Assembly (NCBI GenBank): GCA_963795485.1
Contig: CAWCIL010000008.1
Span: 744,001-808,000, forward strand
Direction of reading: 5' to 3'
Length of the DNA stretch: 64,000 bases
From: AP-15 sp963795485
Lineage (GTDB): Bacteria; Pseudomonadota; Alphaproteobacteria; ATCC43930; CGMCC-115725
How positions within the stretch are numbered: the first letter of the stretch is position 1; every line of letters begins with the position of its first letter. Shown here piece by piece: positions 58,220-64,000 of this stretch. Below the pieces are notes generated by a model. The model made no database searches. It was not told the origin of the DNA and saw nothing but the letters and a program-made list of their open reading frames with translations. Made by a program: the position numbers and the translations under genes.

Positions 58220-59839
58220 CTATGCGGCCAGCGCGTCTTCGAGGACCATGGCGGCGCATTTTTCGCCGATCATGATCGAGGGGGCGTTGGTGTTGCCGCC
58301 GGGCACCTGCGGCATGATCGAGGCGTCGGCGACGCGCAGCCGCTCGACCCCGTGCACCCTGAGGCGCGGGTCGACCACCGCATCGATCTCGCGGCCCATG
58401 CGGCAGGTGCCGACCGGGTGCAGATTGGAGACGCCGCGCACCCGGATCTCCTCGATCAGCTGGTCGTCGCTGTCGCATTGCGGGCCGGGCAGAACCTCCT
58501 CGGCGACAAACGGCTTCAATGCCGGCTGGGCGGCGATCTTGCGGGAGAGCCGCATGCCGTAGATCAATGCCTGGAAGTCGGCGTCGCTGGCCAGAAAGTT
58601 GAACCGGATCGCCGGCGGCGCCAGCGGGTCGGGGCTCTTGATCCTGACCGTGCCGCGGCCGTCGGGGCGCAGATGCACCGGGCTGAAGGTGAAGGCCGAG
58701 AACGGGTGCGGCTTGATCCCGGTGCGCAGCCGCTCGACCGCACTCCAGCCCGACATGTTGATCTGCAGGTCGGGCTGCTCGAGGCGCGGGTCGGTGCGGA
58801 CCAGCGCCCCGGCATAGATCCCGGCGTTCGACAGATGGCCGGAGCGGCTCGTCGCGTACTGCATCGCCGCCTGGAGCTTGCGCGCCGGGCTCATCGCCAT
58901 GTCGTTGACCGTGACCTTCTGGGTGCAGCGCCATACGAGATAGGTGTTGAAATGGTCGTGCAGATGCGCGCCGACCCCGGCCATGTCGCGCACCACCGTT
59001 ATGCCGAACTCGGCCAACAGATCGGCTGGCCCCAGCCCCGAGAGCTGCAGCAATTGCGGCGAGCCGTAGACGCCGCCGGAGACGACGATCTCGCCGCGCA
59101 CTCGTGCGGTCTTGGGCCCGGCCGGAGTGTGATATTCGATCCCGACCGCGCGGGCGCCGTCGAACAGGATGCGGGTCGCGTGCGCGTTGGTCGCGACGGT
59201 CAAATTCTGCCGGCCGCGCGCCTGACCGAGATAAGCGCGCGCCGAGCTCCACCGCCGCCGGTTGGTGGTCGTCGTCTGGTAGTAGCCGACACCCTCCTGG
59301 CGGGCGCCGTTGAAATCGTTGTTGGCCGGGATGCCGGCCTCGACCGAGGCCTGGACCATCGCGTCGCCCAATGGCGAGCGCACCGGGTTCGAGACGTGCA
59401 ATGGTCCGCCCTTGCCGTGGAAATCGTCGGCGCCGCGCTCCTGGTCCTCCGCCTTCTTGAAGAACGGCAACACCGAATCCCAGTCCCAGCCTTCGCAGCC
59501 GCGCTGGCGCCAACCGTCGTAATCGGTCGAGGTGCCGCGCATGTAGACCATGCCGTTGATCGAGCTGGTGCCGCCCAGGACCTTGCCGCGCGGCTGGTAG
59601 AGGGTGCGGCCGTTGAGCTGCTCCTCGGGCTCGCTCTCGAACATCCAGTTGACCCGCGGGTTGGTGAAGGTCTTGGTGTAGCCGAGCGGGATGTGGATCC
59701 ACGGGTTGGTGTCGCGCCCGCCGGCCTCGAGCAGCAGCACGCGGTACTTGCCGGATTCGCTGAGCCGCCCGGCCACGGCACAGCCCGCCGACCCGGCGCC
59801 GGTCACGATGAAGTCATAGGTTTCTTCCGCTGTCGTCAT
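58220..59839 (-). CDS. GMC family oxidoreductase (choline dehydrogenase-like)
   Basis: 539 residues, intact. FAD-binding GAGSAGCAVAGRLSESG near the N-terminus, GGTSSINGMVYMRGTSTDYD, the GMC signature region VSGGVYGSPQLLQLSGLGPA, and the C-terminal catalytic His in NLHPVGTCRMG plus PGGNTNAPSIMIGEKCAAM. GMC enzymes oxidise alcohols, for example choline or polyethylene glycol; substrate unassigned. ATG 59839 was chosen because the upstream open frame lacks homology. Confidence 0.9.
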   Translation of the reverse strand: MTTAEETYDFIVTGAGSAGCAVAGRLSESGKYRVLLLEAGGRDTNPWIHIPLGYTKTFTNPRVNWMFESEPEEQLNGRTLYQPRGKVLGGTSSINGMVYMRGTSTDYDGWRQRGCEGWDWDSVLPFFKKAEDQERGADDFHGKGGPLHVSNPVRSPLGDAMVQASVEAGIPANNDFNGARQEGVGYYQTTTTNRRRWSSARAYLGQARGRQNLTVATNAHATRILFDGARAVGIEYHTPAGPKTARVRGEIVVSGGVYGSPQLLQLSGLGPADLLAEFGITVVRDMAGVGAHLHDHFNTYLVWRCTQKVTVNDMAMSPARKLQAAMQYATSRSGHLSNAGIYAGALVRTDPRLEQPDLQINMSGWSAVERLRTGIKPHPFSAFTFSPVHLRPDGRGTVRIKSPDPLAPPAIRFNFLASDADFQALIYGMRLSRKIAAQPALKPFVAEEVLPGPQCDSDDQLIEEIRVRGVSNLHPVGTCRMGREIDAVVDPRLRVHGVERLRVADASIMPQVPGGNTNAPSIMIGEKCAAMVLEDALAA

Positions 59840-59954
59840 CACGCTGCCCCAGACTATTGCCGCGGAACGATACCGAAACCCGCGGGGAGCGTGAAGCCCG
59901 CGACGCATGCGCTCGGGCATTGCCTGCGATGCCGCGGCGGGGCAATGTGAGGCG

Positions 59955-60644
59955 ATGTGCGGTCGCGCCCGTCTCTCTTCCGACGTCAGCGAAATCAAGC
60001 TGGTGTTTTCGATCCCGCCCGAGCGGCCGGCAGCCAATTTCGCCGCCAGCTGGAACGTCGCGCCGACCGACAACCTGCCGATCGTGCGGTACGACGAGCG
60101 GGCCGGTGAGCGCGGGCTCGACCTGATGCGCTGGGGCCTCGTCCCTTATTGGGCCAAGGACATCAAGGTCGGCTTCGCCAACATCAACGCCCGCGCCGAA
60201 GGCATCGACACCAGGCCCGCTTATCGCGAGGCGTTTCAGCGGCGGCGCTGCCTCGTTCCGCTCGACAGCTTTTACGAATGGAAAAAGCTCGGCAAGGAGC
60301 GGCAGCCCTATGCCGTGGCGCTGGCCGACCGCCGGCTGATGGCGATGGCCGGGCTGTGGGAGAGCTGGCGTTCGCCCGGCGGTGAAAGGCTGCGCAGCTT
60401 TACCATCGTCACGACCGCGGCCAACGCGCTCCTGGCGCCGTTGCACGACCGCATGCCGGTCATCCTCGACCCGCAGGACTGGCCGTTGTGGCTCGGCGAG
60501 GCGCCGGCGGACCCGGAGCAGCTGAAGGCGCTGGTCGTCCCCTATCCGCCCGACGACATGGCGGTCTGGCCGGTCAACCGCCGCGTCGGCAACGTCAAGA
60601 ACAACGACTCCTCGCTGATCGAGCCGGTCGCCTCGGCTGCCTGA
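59955..60644 (+). CDS. yedK: SOS response-associated peptidase / HMCES-like DNA-protein crosslink protein (YedK)
   Basis: 229 residues beginning MCGRARLSSDVSEIKLVF; the invariant Cys2 becomes the N-terminal residue after Met removal and links covalently to abasic sites in single-stranded DNA. Also present: the NVAPT segment, RWGLVPYWAK, NARAEG, SFYEWKK and the active-site His in LHDRMPVIL. Location beside a LigC-type ligase suggests a DNA repair pair. Intact. Confidence 0.92.
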   Translation: MCGRARLSSDVSEIKLVFSIPPERPAANFAASWNVAPTDNLPIVRYDERAGERGLDLMRWGLVPYWAKDIKVGFANINARAEGIDTRPAYREAFQRRRCLVPLDSFYEWKKLGKERQPYAVALADRRLMAMAGLWESWRSPGGERLRSFTIVTTAANALLAPLHDRMPVILDPQDWPLWLGEAPADPEQLKALVVPYPPDDMAVWPVNRRVGNVKNNDSSLIEPVASAA

Positions 60645-60732
60645 GCGGCCCGGTGCGGAGCCCCATCGCTACAGCGGCGGTTGCTCCCGGCCGCGGCGCG
60701 AACCGAGACGATCATCCGTTCGTTGGCAGCAG

Positions 60733-61791
60733 ATGAGCGCCCGCCGAACCGAATTTCCGTTGCCCCTCGATACGCCGCCGATGGAGGCGCGGCTCGTTAC
60801 CCAACTACCGGTCGAGCCCGGCTGGCAATTCGAGCCCAAATGGGACGGGTTCCGTTGCCTCGCCTTCCGCGCCGACGACGACGTTGAGCTGCGCGCCAAA
60901 TCGGGCAAGTCGCTCGCCCGCTACTTCCCCGACATGGTCGAGGTGCTGCGCCGGACCCGGCCCGGCCGGTTTGTGCTCGATGGCGAGCTCGTCGTGCCGA
61001 TCGGCGAAACCTTGTCGTTCGATGCGCTGCAGATGCGCCTGCATCCAGCCGAAAGCCGGGTGCGCCGGCTGGCCGGCCAAACCCCGGCGGCGCTGATCCT
61101 GTTCGACCTCTTGGCGACGCCCGACGGAGAAAGTCTGCTGCCCCGTCCGCTGAGCCAGCGCCGCCCTGCCCTGGGCGCATTTTTCGCAGGGCTGGGCAAC
61201 GATCCGGCGCTGAGGCTGTCGCCCTTGACGCGCGATGTGGACAAAGCGCGGCGATGGCTCGAGGCCGCCGGGGGCGCGCTCGACGGGGTCGTGGCCAAGC
61301 GGCTCGATGACCCATACCTGCCGGGCGAGCGCGCCATGCTGAAGGTCAAACCGCAGCGCTCGGCCGATTGCGTCGTGGGCGGCTTCCGCTATGAGCGCGG
61401 CACGCGAGGGGTCGGATCGCTGCTGCTCGGGCTCTACGACGCGGAGGGCCGGCTCGATCACGTCGGCTTTACCGCGACCCTTCACCATCTGAGTCGCGAA
61501 GAGCTGACCCGGCGGCTGCAACTTCTAATCGAGCCACCCGGCTTTACCGGCGCGAAGCCCGGAGGTCCGAGCCGCTGGGCCACCGAGCGCTCGGGCGAAT
61601 GGCAGCCGTTGCGGCCGGAACTGGTCGTCGAAGTGGGTTACGACCAGGTCACCGGCGGTCGCTTCCGGCATGGCACCCAATTCTTGCGCTGGCGCCCCGA
61701 CAAGGCGCCGGGACAATGCACTTTCGACCAGATCCGACCCGCAGCCGACCCGGCAACTGTCCTCGCCGAGCTGCTGAAGGCGCCCCGATAA
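60733..61791 (+). CDS. ATP-dependent DNA ligase (LigC/LigD ligase-domain type)
   Basis: 352 residues. Adenylation motif FEPKWDGFRCLAF with the nucleophile Lys, motif III FVLDGELVVP, motif IV GALDGVVAKRLDDPY and motif V RAMLKVKPQRSADCVVGGF. The C-terminal OB-fold segment VVEVGYDQVTGGRFRHG follows. Size and lack of polymerase or nuclease domains point to a stand-alone LigC used in repair, often with Ku-independent roles. It is 88 bases downstream of yedK on the same strand and may be co-transcribed. Intact. Confidence 0.88.
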   Translation: MSARRTEFPLPLDTPPMEARLVTQLPVEPGWQFEPKWDGFRCLAFRADDDVELRAKSGKSLARYFPDMVEVLRRTRPGRFVLDGELVVPIGETLSFDALQMRLHPAESRVRRLAGQTPAALILFDLLATPDGESLLPRPLSQRRPALGAFFAGLGNDPALRLSPLTRDVDKARRWLEAAGGALDGVVAKRLDDPYLPGERAMLKVKPQRSADCVVGGFRYERGTRGVGSLLLGLYDAEGRLDHVGFTATLHHLSREELTRRLQLLIEPPGFTGAKPGGPSRWATERSGEWQPLRPELVVEVGYDQVTGGRFRHGTQFLRWRPDKAPGQCTFDQIRPAADPATVLAELLKAPR

Positions 61792-61817
61792 ACCGCGGCC
61801 GTCGAGCTTGCATGCCG

Positions 61818-61950
61818 TCAAGGATCGGTCGCTGCAGGAAGGGGGCGCGGCCGCCGGTCGTCGCCGAGCGCCACATAGGTGAACATCGCCTCGGTGACTT
61901 TGCCGGTGTGGCTTTGATCGTAAACGGCGCGCGGGGGAGGATGACAATCG
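61818..61950 (-). pseudogene. Acyl-CoA thioesterase (YciA-type hotdog) C-terminal remnant
   Basis: The segment reads SHTGKVTEAMFTYVALGDDR then RPRPLPAATDP, matching the C-terminal strand of YciA/BFIT acyl-CoA thioesterases (K-V-T-E-x-x-F-T-Y-V-A). The catalytic N-terminal hotdog part is not found in the 80 bases before the exported Gly/Tyr-rich gene. It is a fragment. Confidence 0.55.
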
Positions 61951-62032
61951 GAACGCCCTATCCATATAGGTCGTTGTTGTCGGCGCAGGCCGCTGTCGTG
62001 AGCGTCCTGGCCCGGACCGAATGGAGGAAGCG

Positions 62033-62522
62033 ATGTCTGTTCGCTCAACGCGCGGCCGGTTCGGTCGCACGGTCATCGCCGGGACGGCGCTGATCGCGGC
62101 GCTCGCGATCGGGGCCCCGGTGCGGCCGGCGGCGGCGCAGGCGGCCAGCGGCTATTCCTATGCCCAGCCGACGCCGCCGAATTACTCTTACCAGCAACCG
62201 ACCACGGCTTATCCTAACTATTATCAGCACCCGGCGGCGACCTCGGCCTATCCAAATTATTACCAGCAGCCGGCCCAAGCCTACCCCTATAATCCATATT
62301 ATCTCCTACCCCTATTACTCCTATTATAACCCCTACTACGCTGCGTATCCTTATTATGGTTATCCGTGGTTTTACCCGGTCGGGTTCGGTCTCGGCTGGG
62401 GCTGGGGCGGCTGGGGCTGGGGCCATAGTGGCTGGGGTCACGGCGGCTGGGGTGGCGGTGGCTTTCATGGCGGCGGGTTTCACGGCGGCGGCGGCTTCCA
62501 TGGCGGCGGCGGTCACCGTTAG
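62033..62522 (+). CDS. Exported Tyr/Gly-rich low-complexity protein, one frameshift
   Basis: About 160 residues. Signal peptide GTALIAALAIGAPVRPAAAQ, then repeated YSY/PNYYQ motifs (YPNYYQHPAATSAYPNYYQQ), and after a break near 62305 the aromatic YYNPYYAAYPYYGYPWFYPV, then glycine-rich GWGWGGWGWGHSGWGHGGWG and FHGGGFHGGGGFHGGGG. Tandem repeat encoding is obvious. GGAGGAAG lies three bases upstream of ATG 62033. Possibly a structural or cell-surface component. No family assigned. Confidence 0.65.
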
Positions 62523-62581
62523 CTAAAGCGCCCGAGATAGCTGACCTGCGAGGCCCGGGCCGGGCTCTCGGGATTCGAGCG

Positions 62582-63556
62582 ATGGTCGAAGACAGCGCGA
62601 TCGCACCGCATCTCGATCAGGTGCTGGCCGACGCGGCGATTTCCGAGCTGCCCAATCACTACGCCGGCAAGGTCCGCGACAATTACGACCTCGCCGACGG
62701 CCGGCGGATCATCATCGCCACCGACCGGCTCAGCGCCTTTGACCGGATCGTCGCCGCGATCCCGTTGAAGGGGCAGGTGCTGACTCAGACCGCCCGGTTC
62801 TGGTTCGATGCGACACGCGACATCTGCCCCAACCACGTCCTCGAATATCGCGATCCCAACGTTCTGGTCTGCCGGCGGCTGGCGATCATGCCGGTCGAAA
62901 TCGTGGTCCGCGATTACTTGGCCGGGACGACGGCGACCTCGATCTGGTCGATGTACCAGGCCGGCCGGCGGGAGATTTACGGCATCCCCTTTGCCGACGG
63001 CTTGCGCCAGAACCAAAAGCTGCCGGCGGCGATCGTCACGCCGACGACCAAGGCCTATGAGGGCGGCCACGACGAACCGCTCGCTCCCTCAGAGATCGTC
63101 GCGCGCCGTCTGCTGACATCGGAACAGTGGCGCACGGTGTCGGGGCTGGCCCTGGCACTGTTTGCGCGCGGCCGCGAGATCGCCGCACAACGCGGGCTGA
63201 TCCTGGTCGATACCAAATACGAGTTCGGCCTCGACCCGGCCGGTCACATCGTGCTGGCGGACGAGGTCCACACCCCGGACAGCAGCCGCTACTGGCTCGC
63301 CTCGAGCTACCAGCACCGCTTTGCCGCCGGAGAGCCGCCGGAGAGCCTCGACAAGGATTTCGTGCGGCGCTGGGTCGCCGCCCATTGCGACCCCTACCGC
63401 GACCCGATCCCCCAGATCCCGCGCGAAATCGTCGCCGAAGCCGCCCGCCTTTACGTCGAGGTGTTCGAAACCATCACCGGGCAGCGCTTCGACTTCCCCG
63501 ACCCCGCCGTGCCGATCCTCGACCGCATCCGCGCCAACCTTGCGCGGTACTTCTGA
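62582..63556 (+). CDS. purC: Phosphoribosylaminoimidazole-succinocarboxamide synthase
   Basis: 324 residues of the eukaryote-like SAICAR synthetase type. YAGKVRDNYDLADGRRIIIA with TDRLSAFDRIVAAIPLKGQV, VEIVVRDYLAGTTATSIWSM and VDTKYEFGLDPAGHIVLADE with the DEVHTPDSSRYW motif are present. It ligates aspartate to CAIR in purine synthesis. Intact. Other purine genes are not adjacent. Confidence 0.95.
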   Translation: MVEDSAIAPHLDQVLADAAISELPNHYAGKVRDNYDLADGRRIIIATDRLSAFDRIVAAIPLKGQVLTQTARFWFDATRDICPNHVLEYRDPNVLVCRRLAIMPVEIVVRDYLAGTTATSIWSMYQAGRREIYGIPFADGLRQNQKLPAAIVTPTTKAYEGGHDEPLAPSEIVARRLLTSEQWRTVSGLALALFARGREIAAQRGLILVDTKYEFGLDPAGHIVLADEVHTPDSSRYWLASSYQHRFAAGEPPESLDKDFVRRWVAAHCDPYRDPIPQIPREIVAEAARLYVEVFETITGQRFDFPDPAVPILDRIRANLARYF

Positions 63557-63589
63557 GCCCGGCTCGAAAAGAATTAGTTAATTTAATTC

Positions 63590-63700
63590 GTTGTCCGTCA
63601 TTCCCGCAAAAGCGGGAACCCAGGCCTGCCCCTGGCATGAACAAGGGGTAAGCGAACGTGTGACCCGCGCTTTCGCAGGGGTGACGTCGGGGATTGGGAG
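63590..63700. repeat. Dispersed 'ATTCCCGCAAAAGCGGGAACCCAGG' type repeat, family B
   Basis: TCATTCCCGCAAAAGCGGGA ACCCAGG, a short hairpin (CCCGC/GCGGG), then at 63670-63685 a mirrored CTTTCGCAGGGGTGAC arm. This is a known widespread extragenic palindrome form. A related fragment lies at 42365-42395. Confidence 0.55.
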
Positions 63701-63766
63701 CGCTCGCTTCGATCCGGGTCAGAAATTTAACGTTCACCAACCCCCTTTCGCAACTGCCGCGTCTTG

Positions 63767-64000
63767 CTATCCAGGTGCGCCGCTCACATAGGGTTTCAGC
63801 GCGGCGTAAATAAAACCGTTGGCCGGGGTCGGGATCGCGTGGCGATGGCCGAGCTCGACCACCTTGCCGGCGAACCACGGCAATTCGAGGCGGTTGCCGC
63901 GGGTGAGGTCGTTGCCCATCGAGGTCATGTGATAGTCCGGCATCGCGCGCATCGCCGCGAGAGTCTTCTCGACGCCGTCGGGCGGCAGATCGACGCCTTC
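63767..64000 (-). CDS. 2-dehydropantoate 2-reductase (ketopantoate reductase), C-terminal part
   Basis: The gene runs off the right edge; about 78 C-terminal residues are visible: PDYHMTSMGNDLTRGNRLEL with PWFAGKVVELGHRHAIPTPA and NGFIYAALKPYVSGAPG. The M-x-x-DL-x-R/G-N-x-x-E-L motif and PTPAN are the C-domain signature of PanE-like reductases (pantothenate synthesis or a paralogue). Whether it is PanE itself cannot be judged from the fragment. Confidence 0.75.
   Translation of the reverse strand, partial: EGVDLPPDGVEKTLAAMRAMPDYHMTSMGNDLTRGNRLELPWFAGKVVELGHRHAIPTPANGFIYAALKPYVSGAPG

Overview
The window is about 64 kb of high-GC DNA from an alphaproteobacterium. Alphaproteobacterial traits are the argH - small LPTM-type lipoprotein - lysA - DUF4175/TIGR02302 block, the SUV3-like helicase followed by an S4/Hsp15 protein, and the SRP RNA - dnaX - ybaB - recR block. 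I cannot assign an order with confidence; Rhodospirillales- or Rhizobiales-like is an inference.

Layout: 0-12.5 kb is mostly housekeeping (gluQRS, esterase, TlpA thioredoxin, argH, lptM-like, lysA, DUF4175, DUF882, helicase, S4 protein, TRAP receptor). 12.5-17.9 kb is disordered: a truncated SDR, a lone Flp pilin, a two-subunit Rieske dioxygenase, eroded DUF1326 and DUF2182 genes, and an AT-richer eroded PEP-CTERM protein. 17.9-23.4 kb holds isovaleryl-CoA dehydrogenase, a RidA protein and two 14-TM drug-efflux transporters. At 23.46 kb is a small SelW-like gene with an in-frame UGA and a fitting bacterial SECIS hairpin. 23.6-39.8 kb is metabolic: Rieske oxygenases, enoyl-CoA hydratases, transporters, a polysaccharide deacetylase and an ECF42-type sigma/YCII/GST module. 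39.98-43.1 kb is SRP RNA, dnaX, ybaB and recR. 43.1-46.2 kb is an AT-richer island with two genes: a SLOG-like/class III nucleotide cyclase and a membrane protein with a TIR-like region, resembling a Pycsar-type cyclase/effector pair. 46.2-64 kb is again metabolic and repair genes: 2-hydroxyacid dehydrogenase, NIPSNAP, serine hydrolase, MFS, amidohydrolase, CoA transferase, RNA methyltransferase, mmsA, GMC oxidoreductase, YedK, a LigC-type ligase, purC and a partial ketopantoate reductase.

About two dozen genes, including normally essential ones (lysA, recR), are broken by single-base indels, often in short G or C runs. Because protein similarity resumes immediately in another frame, I read most of these as consensus errors in the assembly rather than decay, and list such genes as CDS with the break positions. 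Genes that also lose whole segments are listed as pseudogenes.

The three Rieske systems, the phthalate-type MFS carriers, the ACMSD-like amidohydrolase, the CoA transferase, enoyl-CoA hydratases and acyl-CoA/semialdehyde dehydrogenases suggest a soil heterotroph degrading aromatic and branched-chain acids. No tRNA, rRNA, IS element, integrase or CRISPR array was recognised.
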